Under the pieces are notes generated by a model. It did no database searches. It saw only the letters and a program-made list of their open reading frames with translations, and was not told where the DNA came from. The position numbers and the translations under genes are program-made. From assembly GCF_018882245.1 (NCBI RefSeq), contig NZ_JACVOV010000003.1, positions 7,471-42,508 on the forward strand: DNA of 35,038 bases, written 5' to 3'. The stretch is from Polynucleobacter sp. AP-Capit-er-40B-B4. GTDB lineage: Bacteria > Pseudomonadota > Gammaproteobacteria > Burkholderiales > Burkholderiaceae. Positions within the stretch are counted from its first letter, which is position 1. Every line of letters begins with the position of its first letter. Shown here one piece after another: positions 14,558 to 29,500 of the stretch.

Positions 14558-17500
14558 TTGAAATTTAGAATTTTGGCAAAAAATTTGAATAAAAGGTCGC
14601 TCCTTTCTTCGAAATCTTCTCTTGGTTTGACTGCAAAAGTCTCGTTTTGTGCGCGCACAACTTCTGTGTTGCTCACACTCGCTGCGCTTGGTCACAGCCA
14701 TTTGATTCATGCCCAGAATGCAGTGAATGCATTGCCTACCGGAGGTAGAGTTGCAGCGGGTCAAGCAGTGATCACGCAAACTTCAAATGCGACAAGCGCG
14801 CAAATGAACATCAATCAAAGCTCGCAGCGTGCTGTCATCAATTGGGATAGCTTTAACGTAGGCAAAAATGCCGCAGTCAATTTCAATCAACCTAACGCAA
14901 ATGCAGTCACGCTCAATCGGGTTACCGGTGCAAGCGCTTCAATGATTGATGGTGCAGTCAGGGCTAACGGGCAAGTGATTTTTGTCAATCCAAACGGCGT
15001 GACCTTTGGCAGAGGCGCTGAGGTCAACGCTGCTGCCGTTGTAGCAACGACAATGAACATTGCCGATAAAGACTTTATGGACGGCAAGTCAACGTTTAAG
15101 GGCAATGGTCAAGGCGCTGTAATCAATCAGGGCAAGATTGTTGCTAATGATCCCAATGGCTTTATTGCATTACTGGCGCCAGAAGTGCGCAATGAAGGTT
15201 TTGTTTTAGCGCACAAGGGCCCAGGTAATGCTGTTGTGATGGCAGCTGGTGAGCAAATTACCCTCAATTTCCAAGGCAATCAACTGGTAGGCGTCAAAGT
15301 GGACGTTGGCGTATATAACGGATTAATTGAAAATAAACGCGTCGTTGAGGTCAATGGCGGTTTAGTAGTGGTTGCCGCGGGTTCTGCCAATAAGTTAATG
15401 GCATCGGTTATTAAAAACACCGGACGCATCTCTGCAGGCTCTGCCGTCAACAATGGCGGTGTTATTGAACTGGTTGCAGCCAATGTGACCCAAGCCGGTA
15501 CCGTATCTGCTAATGCCAAGGCAGCAGGCACTCAAGGTGGCTTAATCAATATCGTTGGTGAAAACATTACCTTGACTGCCAATTCGAAGACCGTTGCTAC
15601 TGGCGCTGCCGGCGGCGGTCAGGTTAACGTTGGTTTGGGTGCTACTTCAGTAAGCGCTGCCAGCGTGGTTAACCATGCAAATGTAGCTACCGCTTCACAA
15701 CTTAACCAGTCTGCTCGAGCGGCATCGGTTAACTTAACTACATCCAGTAATGCGCTTGCTAAGCAGGAGATGGTTAAGCAGGCATCACAATTGGCATCAA
15801 ACAATGGGCAGATGGCTAAAACGGTCACGATCGAAGCGGGTGCCAAGGTGGATGTATCAGCTACTCAATCTGGAGATGGTGGCAGCATCGCAATCTGGTC
15901 ACAAGTTAAAACGATCGTTGCTGGCACATTAAAAGCCACTGGCGGCATCTTGGGTGGTAACGGTGGATTTATTGAGACCAGCTCTAAAGGCAACGTAACT
16001 TTGGCTCCAGCTTTAGTGGTCGATACTAGTGCGGCAAAAGGTAAGCCTGGTTTATGGTTCTTGGACCCAATTGATTTGATTATTGATAGCACTGCTGCTG
16101 GGCTCATCTCTAGTGCCTTAACAAATAACAACGTGAGCATTGCGGTGAATGGAAATGTTTGTCCCTCTATTGGTGCATGCACACAAAATGGTTCAGGTAG
16201 CCTGACTATCGCTAATGGTGCGGATATTCTCAAGCAGGGTACAAGTCTGACTACTTTGACCTTAACTTCATCCGGCATCTTTAATCTCAATGCCAATATT
16301 GCCGGTGAAAACCTCAACGTCATTATCAGTTCTTCAATCGCCTACCTTAATGTGGGAACCACGATTGCCGCGAAAGAGGTCACCGTAGTTGCTCAGGCAA
16401 TTTATGCCAATGGCTCAATTTTGACCCAGGGGTCCGACCCCTTAGGCGGCGCAATTAATTTATTGGCGCAGGCAATTTGGGTATCAGGCAGCTTAAATTC
16501 TTCTGCCCAAACCCCAGTGAATTCCACCAATAGTTCGACTAATACTGGCAGCAATTCATCGACCACAACCGGTGGATTAACCCCTGTTGTCAGACCAAAT
16601 TCAGTCGTCAGCCTCAATAGTCTGATCTCAGCAAACGGACTTTCTGGTAACTCTTTGGATCAGGTTTACTCCTCTGTGGCAGCAAATGACCCAGCGATTC
16701 AGACTCAAGTTCTGGGTCAAGCCAGCTCAAATGTCATCCGTCTCATTGCATCCCAAGACCTCACTTTGGCATCTGGTGCTCAATTATTAGCCAATGGAAC
16801 CACGGGTAATGCCGGTGGCCAAATCTACTTATCGGCTCCAAACGCAGACCTTCAGTCCGGCAGTCTCATCCAGGCAAATGGCAATAATGGCCCCGGTGGT
16901 TTGGTGTCAGTTTCCGGTAAAGCAATCTCAGTAGCAGGCAATATTGCAGCAAATGGTGAGCAGGGTGGTCGGGTTAATATCGTTTCCCAAGATGGAAACG
17001 TCCGCATCCAAAATGCCCTCATTCAGACAAACGGTAGTGCAGGACGCGGTGGCAGTATCGCGATATCCGCAGCCAACGACACCTCCATTTTGGGATCTAC
17101 CATTGCATCCCAAGGCGCCAACCAAGGCGGCCAAATTTTGATTGGTAACGATGCCAATCACAAAGTCAGCAACCTGACAGTACCTTTCTCAGTAACAACA
17201 ACCATTGATGCTAATACCCTCATCAGCACGAAATCAATTTCAACTGATGGCACAGGCGGCTTCATTGAAACCTCTGGAAATACCCTCCATCTTTTAGGAA
17301 GCATTAATGCGGGTAGAGGTGGAATGTGGCTGCTAGATCCAACCAACGTGACCATTACCGCAGCAACATCTACCGGTGGTGTCGCAGCAACAACCACTAA
17401 CTCTGCGGCAAACTTAACAGCCGCACAAGGTCAAGCAGCAGCCTCTACCTTCAATACCGCCGATATTCAGAATGCAATTAACGCTGGAACAAGCGTAACC

Positions 17501-20500
17501 ATCACAGCCTCAGGGACTATCACACAAACAACGGCATTAGTTTTTAACATCACAGGCGCGAACTTAACGCCAACGCTGACCTTAAATAACACGAGTGGAT
17601 CTAAGCAATCTATTACGTTGATCTCAATGACAGACAGCTCAACCGGCGCTGGATCCAAGGTCAGCTTGAGCGCTATTTCCGCCGGTGGGACTATTGCTGT
17701 TAATGGCGTTATCAATCTCAAGGGCGCCATTACCCTAGATAATACTTATGGTGCCGCATCCGGACCGCCTGCATCAGGCTATATCACAGTAGGTAATGTC
17801 ACAACTCTTGCTACGACTACTGGAGCTGGGGTTAACATCACTTCAGCTTTGACATCTGGTGGGCTCATCGTAGTTAAGGGTGTTGCAACTGGCGCTACGA
17901 GTGGTAATGCTGGTGTGATTTTGAACGCCGCTATCTCGGGTAGTGGTGGCGTCAGTATTATGGGTATCGCTGGCGGTGCTAATGGTGCAGTAGTTCTCTC
18001 TGCGACTACTGGAAGCATTACCTCTAGCGCTGGAAATATCTCTCTAGATGCAACTACCTTAGGCGCGGCCAACCTCGCGTTTAATGGCACAACGGCCACA
18101 ACAATTTCCGCAACTGCAGGTTCGGTTTCCATTGTGGGTAGATCTGTTGGTGGAACTGCTGTCAATCAAGCTGGCGCAATTACTGGGAAATCAATCGACA
18201 TTACTGGTATCGCAACAGGCGCACCAACCACAAACGTTTCTTTGGGTGCGATGACGATTGTTGCGGGCGGTAGCAACATCTCCGTTACCGCAAGCAGTGG
18301 AACTGCTGGTGCAAATACGGGCATTTATCAAATTGGCACTATCACTGATAACGCAGTAGGCTCAAGCATTAGCTTTACCTCGAATAATCTCATCAATCAA
18401 ACTGGTGCGATTGCGTTGGTGGCTAACACCGGTACGACTGAAGCTAATGTTATTTTCGACGCAACGACTGGTACCAAGACATCAAACATCACAACAGGTA
18501 ACATCACGGTTGCCGCTGGTACCAATACCTCAGCAATTAACTACATCGTTAAGTCTGCTGGTTCGGCGATTAATCCTGGCTCAATTGGCTCCACTACCGT
18601 TGCCTTGCCAGGCTACGTGCTTTTAGATAATACGTATGGTGCCGCCTCTGGATCACCAGCATCTGGCTATATCACCACCAGCAATGCGGCAACTCTGGCT
18701 ACGGCCTCTACGGCTCTAACAATTAATGGCGCTATTTATGCTGCTGGAAACATTACGGCCAACGGTATATCAAATTCAGCAGGTGTAACGATTTATGGAA
18801 TTGACTACTCGGTCGCCATTCTTTCGAAAAATGGTGACGTCTCTTTAAATGGCGTGTCAACCGCAGCTCGCGCCGTCTATAACAGTATTGCTTCAACGAT
18901 TACCGGCAATAACATTACGATCATCGGGACCACGAGTGCTCTTGGGTTCTATGCGGCGCAAATTAATTCACTAAGCATTAACAGTACTTTTGTTGGCGGG
19001 GATATTTCAGTAACAGGAAATGTTCTGGGTGCTACTGCGGCGGCCTATGGAATCTACCAAGCCGGCAATATCACTGGAGCCAATGGATCCAATATTAGCT
19101 TTATCTCGAACACCACGATTAGTCAAACTGGCGTGATTATCTTGGCTGCTAATACAAGCAGTACAGCAGCGAATATTACTTACGATACAACTACTGGTAA
19201 TAAGCTCTCCACGATCACCCCTGGCACCTTAACAATCGCTACTGGCTCAACCTCGGCAATTAATTACATTGTTAAATCTTCTGGTGCATTTATTAATCCT
19301 GCAGCCATTGGCACTAGTACGAATAATTTGCCAGGCTATGTACTTTTAGATAACACTTATGGGTGCACTCCTGCGGGTTGTACTCCGGTAACTGGCTTTA
19401 TCAATACTACCGCCGGTAATTTGGCTTCTTTGGCAACGACGTCCACTGGTGTGACCCTTAATGCTGCAATTTATGCCGCTGGTAACATCACTGTGAATGC
19501 TGTTAGTACTGCGGTTGGTATTGACTACTCCGTGGCCATCTCTTCAAAAAATGGTGACGTCAGTCTCAATGGCAGCTCTACAGCCAATCGCGCTGTCTAT
19601 AACAGCATCGCCTCTACTATTACCGCCAACAATATTGCGATTGTTGGAACTACAAGCGCCCTTGGTTATTGGACATCACAAATTGGTGCTTTAACTATCA
19701 ATAGCACTGCTATTGGTGGCAGTATCTCTATTACCGGTAATGTCCTTGGTACTACCGCTGCGGCCTATGGCATTTACCAGGCCGGTGCCATTACAGGGGC
19801 GAGTGGTTCGAATATGAGTTTTATCTCGAATAAGAGAATCGATCAAAACGGAATCATTACCCTAGCAATCAATACTAGCGGTACAGCAGCAAATATCACC
19901 TACAACACGACTACTGGAAATAGCACTTCAACAATTAATACCGGAGTAATTAGTCTGGCTGCTGGATCAACCGCCGGCATTAATTATTCAGTACTGTCCG
20001 CAGGTTCTGCAATCACGATTGGTGGGGCAGTAGTAGTTCCTGGCGCCATTACCCTAGCCAATACTTTTGGCTGCTCTGCTGCGGACTGCACTCCATTTTC
20101 TGGTTATCTCAATAAGGATTTAACGAGCTGGACCACTCTGGTTACAGCCAGCAATGGTGTTACTGTCAGTGCTGCTCTTAGTGGGACCGCCATTACGATT
20201 AATGGTATTAGCTCAAGCGGAAGATCGGTTTTATTGGGTGCTAATTTAACGGCAACCTCTGGCAATATCAATATCCTTGGAACATCCAATACTGGGCCTC
20301 GATCGGTTACCAATCATGATGGTGCAGCATGGCTAACATCTTCAATTACTGCCAATAGTGGAGCTGTCAATATCACCGGTATTTCTACGACAACTGGTGA
20401 TGGTGTTCTCCTAGGTCCTAATACCTCGATTAGTGCCAAGTCAATTACCGTTATTGGATCTGAGGTTGGTGGAGCCTACGCTGTTTATTTAGACGCCCTA

Positions 20501-23500
20501 ACCATTGTGGCGGGCGGCACCAATATCAACATTACCGGTACGGTAGCAGTGAATACCCATACCGGAATTTATCAAGCGGGCGCTATTGCAGATAATGCTG
20601 CAGGATCAAATATTAGTTTCATTACTAATGGCAAGATTAATCAATTGGGTGCGATTGCTTTAGTTGCCAATACCACCTCCACCGCGGTGAGTGTGACCTA
20701 TAACACCACCAGCGGTACAAAAGACTCTAGCGTTGTGTCGGGCGCCCTGACAATTGCGGCTGGAGCGAATGCCTCACCGATCAACTACATCATTAAAACT
20801 GCCGGAGCAGCAATCAATCCTGCTGCGATTGGTACTAGTACTGTCAACTTACCGGGGTATGTGCTGCTCGATAACACCTATGGCTGTGCTGGAGCAGGGT
20901 GTACGCCTGTAACTGGTTTTATCAACACCTCATCTGCCAATCTGCTGGCGTTGGCAACTGCTTCCACGGGTGTCACCATTAATGGTGCTGTTTATGCAAC
21001 TGGCAATATCACGGTAAATGGCGTTGCTAGCGCACAGAATGGTATTGATTATTCAGTTGCCATTACCTCAACGGGCGGTAGTGTCATTCTCAATGGTGGC
21101 ACAACCACTCTACGTGGCGTCTATAACAGCGTAGCCTCTACGATTACCGCCAATAACATCACCATCATCGGTACCTCTTCTGGTAATCCTAGTTGGGATG
21201 TACAAATTGGTGCGCTCACTATTAACAGTGCCTCGATTGGTGGCAGCATTACCGTCACAGGTAATTACATTGGAACTCCTGGAGCCCTTGGTGGCATTTA
21301 CCAAATCGGTACGATTACTGGCGCCAGCGGTTCGAACATCAGCTTTATCTCGAACAACAATATTCAGCAAAATGGCGCGATTGTATTGGCGCTCAATACT
21401 AGTGGTGCCGCTGCTAATATTACTTACGATGTGACTACTGGTAATAAGACATCGAGCATCCTAGCTGGTGCTCTGACGATTGCGACAGGTACAAATACTT
21501 CGCCGATTAACTACATCATTAAATCGGCTGGTTCAGCAATTAACCCTGCTGCGATTGGTACTAGTACCGTCAACTTACCGGGATATGTGCTTCTCGATAA
21601 CACGTATGGTTGTGCTGGAGTAGGGTGTACTCCAATGCCGGGCTTTATCAACACCACAAGCGCCAATCTAGTGGCCTTGGCAACGACCTCTGTTGGTGTG
21701 ACGATTAATAATCCGATATACGCTAACGGCAATGTCACTGTCAATGCAATCAGTACGAGTAATGCGCTTGATTACTCATACGGCATTACTTCCAAAAATG
21801 GCGATGTCATTCTCAATGGCGGCACAACCACTATTCGTGGCGTCTATAACAGCGTAGCTTCTACAATTACCGCCAATAACATCACCATCATCGGTACCTC
21901 TTCTGGTAATCCTAGTTGGGATGTACAAATTGGTGCGCTCACTATTAACAGTGCCTCGATTGGTGGCAGCATTACCGTCACAGGTAATTACATTGGAACT
22001 CCTGGAGCCCTTGGTGGCATTTACCAAATCGGTACGATTACTGGCGCCAGCGGTTCGAACATCAGCTTTATCTCGAACAACAATATTCAGCAAAATGGCG
22101 CGATTGTATTGGCGCTCAATACTAGTGGTGCCGCTGCTAATATTACTTACGATGTGACTACTGGTAATAAGACATCGAGCATCCTAGCTGGTGCTCTGAC
22201 GATTGCGACAGGTACAAATACTTCGCCGATTAACTACATCATTAAATCGGCTGGTTCAGCAATTAACCCTGCTGCGATTGGTACTAGTACGCTTGCATTG
22301 CCTGGTTACGTTCTGATTGACAACACTTATGGCTGCACGGCATCAACGCCAGCTTGTACACCGGTATCCGGTTTTATCAATACTGCGATACCCAATTTAA
22401 GCACTCTTGCAACCGCTTCAGTGGGTATAACGATTAATAATGCAATTTATGCCAGCGGCAACATTACCGTCAATGGTGTGACTGGCGGAGCCGGCAACAC
22501 CGGTATCGATTACTCTGTCGCAATCACCTCAAGTGGTGGCAATGTGATTTTGAATGGTGGGACAACGGATGGGCGAGGTGTTTATAACAGCCTAGCTTCA
22601 ATCATTACTGCCAATAACATCACTATCACTGGCACTTCAACACTGGCAGCAGTTTGGGATGTGCAGATTGGTGGTTTAACAATCAATAGTGGTGCAATCG
22701 GCGGCGGCATTACAGTTACCGGAAATGTTCTCGGGCTTCCTGGGGCTGCAGGTGGTATCTACCAAATTGGGACGATTACTGGCGCTAATGGCTCAAGCAT
22801 TCGATTTATTTCCAATAATGATATTGACCAAAATGGTGCAATTAATTTATTGGCCAATACCAGCGGTGTAATTGCAAGCATCATCTTCGATACGACAACA
22901 GGTAACAATATTTCTAAGGTTAGCTCTGGAGTTGTCTCTATCGGCACCGGCACTTCCACGGCCGCCATTAATTACCTCGTCAAGACCAACGGCGCCATCA
23001 TCTCTGTACCAGCAATTACTGTCCCGGGTTATATCTTGTTGGATGACACTTGCTTAGGTTGCACTACAGTAGCAAGCACATCAACCGCTGCCGCCAACGG
23101 TGCTGCCATCTCTATTACTGGCGCACTCTCTGCAGGATCATTGGCGGGTTCAACAGGCGTGACGATTAATGCTGTCGCTAACGGCACCGGTATCGGCTTT
23201 ACGCAAGGCGCCAATGCGATCAGCTCAGCTGCGGGTGGTGTGACGATTACCGTCAATGGCCAAACGGGTACGGGTTATTCAAGTGCACTTGGTAATATCA
23301 CTGCAACTGGTCAGGCGATCACCATTACAACGACTACCACGACCGCAGCGGGTATTAATGACACCGGTACCATTAACGGTGGGGTGGTCACTTTAACTGC
23401 TACACAGTCGATATCAACAGCTACGGCAACACCAATTACCGCAACCGGTCTGATTACTGCAAACTCTCTGACGGTAAGCGGTACTGGTGGTGCTGCGACG

Positions 23501-26500
23501 ACGATCGTATCTTTAGGTGCAATTACGATTAATGCTGGCGGTGGCAATATCACGGTAACTGCAAATGATGTAGCTGCAGGAACCAACACCGGAATTACGC
23601 AAACTGGCACGATCACTGATAACGCTGTGGGTTCGAATATCAGCTTTATCTCGAATAATGACATCAATCAAAATGGCGCTATCACCTTAGTTGCCAATAC
23701 AGGTACTACCACCGCCAATATCATTTACGACACAACAGCGGGTAACAGCACTTCCACCATCGGTACTGGCGCCGTCACTATTGGTGCTGGCACCTCTACC
23801 TCTGCCATCAATTACCTCGTCAAGACCAATGGTGGCACCATCTCTGTGCCAGCAATTAGCGTGCCCGGTTATATCCTCTTGGATAACACTTGTTTAGGAT
23901 GTACAACTGCGGCAACAACATCAACTGCTGCTGCTAACGGCGCCGTAGTAACAATTACTGGTGCTTTATCTGCAGGATCCTTAGCGGGTTCAACTGGTGT
24001 CACGATTAATGCGGTAGCTAACGGATCGGGCATTGGCTTTACCCAGGGTGCTAATGCAATTAGCTCATTGGCTGGTGGCATAACGATTACGGTGAACGGT
24101 CAAACGGGTACGGCTTACTCCAGCACTGGCAATATCACGGCAATTGGTCAAGCAATCACGATTACCACGGCTACCACGAATGTCACCACTACATCAGCGG
24201 GTGCTGGCATTAACGATACCGGCACAATTACTGGTGGGGTAGTAAGCTTAACGAGCACGCTAAACACTGCCACTGCAACTACTACACCGATTACTGCAAC
24301 TGGCCTCATCACTGCAAACTCTCTGACAGTGACCGGAACGGGTGGAGCATCAGCCACCATCGTCTCTTTAGGCGCAATCACTATTAATGCTGGCGGCGGT
24401 AATATCACTGTGACAGCCAATGATGCTGCTCCAGGAGCCAATACCGGAATTACGCAAACCGGCGCGATTACCGATAACGCTGTGGGCTCAAGCATCAGCT
24501 TCATCTCAAACAATAAGATTAACCAGACCGGAGCGATTGCATTGGTGGCCAATACCAATATTGCTCCAGCAAATATTATTTACAACACGACTACCGGCTC
24601 AAATGCATCCGCGATTACTGCTGGCGCACTATCCGTAACTGGAACTTCCACTGCCACCATCAATTACCTCGTCAAGACCAATGGCGCCATCATCTCCGTG
24701 CCAGCAATTACTGTTCCTGGCTACATCGTTTTGGACAACACTTGTTTAGGTTGCTCAACGGCAGCAACCACATCGACTGCAGCTGCTAACGGCGCCGCAG
24801 TAACAATTACTGGTGCACTCTCTGCAGGCTCATATGCAGGTTCAACTGGTGTCACGATTAATGCGGTAGCTAATGGATCAGGCATTGGCTTTACCCAGGG
24901 TGCTAATGCAATTAGCTCATTGGCTGGTGGCGTAACGATTGCGGTGAACGGTCAAACGGGTGCGGGTTACTCAAGCAGTGGTGCAATTACAGCTGTGGGT
25001 CAAGCAATTACGATTAGCTCCAGAACGACTTCAGGCGGAAATGGTATCTACAATACCGGCGCTATTACTGGTGGGGCAGTGACTCTTACAAGCGTGAAAG
25101 TTTCTGCAACAGCCACAATGGCGCATATTGTTTCCACTGGGTTGATCACTGCAAATAGTTTGGTGGTGAGCAGTAGCGGCGGCTTATCGGCCACCTTAGT
25201 CTCTCTAGGTGCGATCACTATTAATGTAGGCGGTGGCAATATTTTTGTTACTGCAATGGCTGATACTGCTACTGCTGGTACCGATGTCGGTATCTATCAA
25301 AGCGGGGCGATTACCGATAACGCTGCGGGTTCCAATATTAGCTTTATCACCAATAATGTCATTAACCAGGTTGGCGCAATTACGGTAGTTTCAAGTGCTG
25401 GGGCGCCGGCAGCTAATGTCACCTATGACACTACTAGTGGTACTAAAGCGGCGAATATTTCTGGTGGAGCATTAACCATTGCTGGTACAGGTTCCATCAT
25501 CAATTACATTGCTAAGTCTGCTGGCTCTGTAATTTGGACTCCAGCCATTGGAATAGGCACAGCCCCATTACCAGGTTATGTCAGCTTGGATAATACCTAC
25601 GGATGCACTGCTGCTCCTTGCACACCAACAGCTGGATTTATCACTGCCTCTAATGCGGCTACATTGGCTACGGCCTCTACGGGTGTCACGACTTCAGGCG
25701 CGATTTATACCGCTGGCAATATCACTATTAATGGCATTTCAACGACGGCATCTGGCGTAACCTATTCATCAGCATTAAACACAACCGGCGGTGGTATTAC
25801 CATTACAGGTGTTTCCGTAGGTGCTGCAGCCACAAGCAACGGTATTAATGCCAGTTCGGCAACAGCCATTATTAACGCAGGTAGCACTACCGATGGCGTC
25901 GTGCAAATGTACGGAACCTCTACTGCCAGTACGGGTACCGTAGATGCTATTAAAACTGTGGCATCTGCAACCATCAGTGGAAATGCAGGCGTTTATATTT
26001 TTGGCATGAACGCTAGTGGAAATATTACTCTTGCTGCGTTAGTCAAGAACGCTGGTACGAACCGTGGCGTTACTGTTAATTCAACAGGAAATGTGAACAT
26101 TGCTGGTGTGACTAATTCTGGTGTAGACGGCACCATCATTGTTGCGGGTCGGGGTCAGGCTGCAGGCGTCATCACTGGTGGCGATATCACTGCTGTTGGC
26201 ACTTTGACAAATACTGGTGGAGTGATTGCTATTTCGATGGCAAAGCCTGGCAGTGCTACCGGGGATGTAATTGCTACGGCGCTTGGCATTACTAGCGCAA
26301 ATGCTAATGCCACCACGAATATTGCTTACGGAATAGCTGGTGGTACTCCTGTGCAACCAGGTGGCTATGCTGGCGGAAACTACATCAACTACCGTCAAAA
26401 GATCACAAGTACGCTTGCAATTTCTGTAACTCTTAATAGCAATTATTCAGCTGTATACGGAACTGCCTATAACTCGAATGCTGCCAATGATTGGCTGCAA

Positions 26501-29500
26501 GCCAATGCCACAGTTTCATATGCGGGTACAACTACCGCAACATTCGGCTTATCAGCACCTTCTTTAGCTTACGCAAAATCAGTACTGGTGTTTAGCCCAA
26601 CGGTAGGGGGTAGCACCGCCCTCAATGGCACCAATGCCAATGCTGTTCAATCAAACACAACATTGACTGCTACCAGCTTGTCTGCCACTGATGGCACTAC
26701 AGTAACTCTATCCGGTACAGCGCGCACTTACACAATTGCACCGGCTGTTTTAGGTCTTTCTGTAACTGCTGTTTATAACGGCACAACAACATTAACCAAT
26801 CCAGTGCTTGCAACAACAGGTCTTGCTGCTTGGGACAGGATTACCTCTGTCACTGTCAATGTGCCTGATGCTAATGGCGCAAGCACTTACGTGACTGCAA
26901 TTGGTGGCACTTCTACAGTGGGCACTTTCTCAGCAAGTAACTATTTAATTAATACTGGGTATAGCGGCACCTTAGTTGGTGGTATTCCTGTAAATGCAGC
27001 ACAAGCCACCGCTACCAATAAGGTCAGCATTTCACCGGCACCATTAGGCATTACCGTCAATGCGGTTTATAGCGGCACAGCCACCATTGCACCATCCGCA
27101 TTTACAGTCACTGGCTTGGTTAATGGGCAAACCATTACTGCCATTAGTGCTGCAACGATTAATAGCGCAAATGTCTCTGCAAACAATGGCAACTATGTAA
27201 GCGCAATTACCGTAGGCGGTGGTACAGCCTCTATTGCTAACTACAACATCACAACTGCTTACAACACTGTTGCTGGCAATACGCAAAATACCGTAACGCT
27301 CACACCAAAATCACTCACTGTGACCGGCATCACCATTGGTGCCAAAACTTACGATGGCACGACAAGTGCTGTTGTTACGGGCGGGTCTTTGGTGGGCGTT
27401 GCCGCTGGAGATATTGCGAATGTGACCTTGACACAAGCGGCTAGCTTTGCATTAGCAGCTGCAGCCAATAATGTGGCGATCACAATGGTCGATAGCATTG
27501 CTGGAACTGCGAGTGCTAACTACACCCTGGTACAGCCAACCGGTATTACTGCCAATATTGCGCGCAAGGCCATTACGGTAGGCGGCACATCAACGGCTGC
27601 TAGCAAAGTGTATGACGGTACAACCAGCGCTACGGTAACGGGTGGGGTATTGGTTGGCGTCATCACTGCGGACTTGGCTAATATTAGCTTGACTCAAAGC
27701 GGCACCTTTGCCCAGTCTGGTGTGGGTACTGCTATCAGCGTGCTTGTAAGTGCGACCATCGGCGGAACCGCTTCATCCAATTATGTGGTGAGCCAGCCGG
27801 CTAATCTATCGGCCAACATTAGCACTAAAGTGCTCACAGTTACTGGCACAGCCGTAACAGACAAGGTATACAACGGGGCTACCGTTGCCAGCATCACAGG
27901 CGGTGTGTTGGTAGGCGTGATTACTGCCGATCTGGCCAATGTCAATCTCACTCAAGCCGGAACTTTTGCCTCGCCGAATGCGGGTAACGCTGTAGCTGTC
28001 ACGATGAGCGATGCTATTAGCGGTAGTGCCAGTGGCAATTACTCGCTAGTCCAGCCTACTGGCATTACCGGAAAAATTACACCAGCACCATTGGGGATCT
28101 CGGTAGCGGCAATCTATAGCGGCTCCACTACCGTGACACCAACTACATTTACCGTGACAGGGCTAGTCAATGGTGAAACGATTACTGGCGTTTCTAGTGC
28201 CGTGCTTGACAGCATGAACGTCGGCGCAAATAGCAGTAACTTTGTACGATCCATCGTTATTAGTGCTGGTACTGCTAACGCAGGCAACTACACATTTGGC
28301 ACTGTTGCTAACAGCACTGTAGGCAATACCCTGAATACCGTGGCGTTGACGCCAAAAGTACTTACCGTGACAGGAACCTTGGCAGATAAAAAGGTCTATG
28401 ACGGTGCAACTGGTGTGACAGTGTGGGGTGGCTCTTTAGTCGGTGTAATCGGCGTTGACGTTGTAGTCTTAAAACAAGCTGGCACATTAAATAGCGCTAA
28501 CGCTGGCGCAGCGGTGCCAGTCATTGTGAATGACACAATCTCTGGGTTCTCGGCAGGTAACTATTCTTTAGTTCAGCCTATAGGGGTTGTTGCTGCAGTC
28601 ACTCCTAAGGCGATTACGATTAGTGATGGCACGGTTGCGAACAAGGTCTATGACGGCACTACCAATGCGGTTCTGACCGGCGGCGCCTTAGTGGGTGTCT
28701 TACCGGCTGATGCACCGAACGTCATCTTGACTCAGGCCGGTAGATTCTCATCACCGAACGTGAGTAATGGCATCATCATTATTGCAAGCGGCTCTATCTC
28801 CGGAAGTGCTGCTAGCAACTACACCTTGATTCAGCCCGCAGGCATTACTGCCAACATTACGCCGGCCATGTTGGGCATTTCAGTAGTTGGTGTGGCCAAT
28901 GGCACCAATACGATTACTCCAATCTCTTTCACGATTAATGGCCTGATTAATGGCCAAACCATTACTGGCCTCAGTAGCGTGACCGTGAAGAGCTCCAGCA
29001 TTTCTAGTAACGGTAGCAATTTTGTTACCAGTATTGTGATTTCTGGCGGCACCGCCTTGGCAACAAATTATGCATTTGGCCCAGCCTATAACGCTACAGC
29101 CGGCATATCTCAGAACACCGTAACTTTGGTTAATGCTAGCCAAAAAATATTAACGGTTACTGGCACTGTTGCTGTGACTAAGACCTATGACGGTACAACG
29201 TCTATCGTCATTACTGGCGGTACTTTAGTTGGCGTGATGGCCGGTGACACGGTAAACCTGGTGCAATCTGCAGTCTTAATTAATCCTAATGTAAGTACAG
29301 CTGCTTCGGTGGTGATTAGTGACTCCATTACTGGCACTTCCGCAGCCAACTACATCTTGATTCAGCCATCTGGTATCACTGCCATTGTGAACCCTGCGCC
29401 GCTAGGTATCGCAGTAACAGGGGCCTATAACGGCACCACTACCATTACTCCAACTACATTTACCGCAACTGGTTTAGTGAATGGGGAGACTATTACTGGT

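Larger units (their letters stand above)
17735..26390 (+). repeat. Array of 11 long repeats (about 241 residues) in the exoprotein
   Basis: Each unit carries PGYVLLDNTYG, then LATASTGVTIN, NGGTTxRxVYNS, TANNITIIGTS, GSNISFISNN, NQNGAI and INYI(V/I)KSAGSAI. The LDNTYG-equivalent codon starts at 17735, 18623, 19346, 20054, 20867, 21593, 22316, 23039, 23879, 24731 and 25586. Steps are 888, 723, 708, 813, 726, 723, 723, 840, 852 and 855 bp. Units 1-7 and 11 have the NTYG/NTFG form; units 8-10 form a subgroup with DTCLGC or NTCLGC and a different middle (TGVTINAVANG, GIGFTQGANAISS). Predicted beta-helix stalk; no match to a named domain recognised. Confidence 0.85.

Noticed and set aside
15865..16323. 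152-codon open frame on the minus strand inside the exoprotein gene
   Set aside because: It mirrors the strongly biased codons of the + frame. Similar minus frames occur all along the repeat region and copy its periodicity, including two partly identical ones over the 425-bp duplication. No signal, domain or ribosome site.
17735..26390. Regular repeats as a CRISPR array or satellite DNA
   Set aside because: The units are 700-890 bp, remain in one reading frame and encode protein motifs; there are no short repeats with unique spacers.
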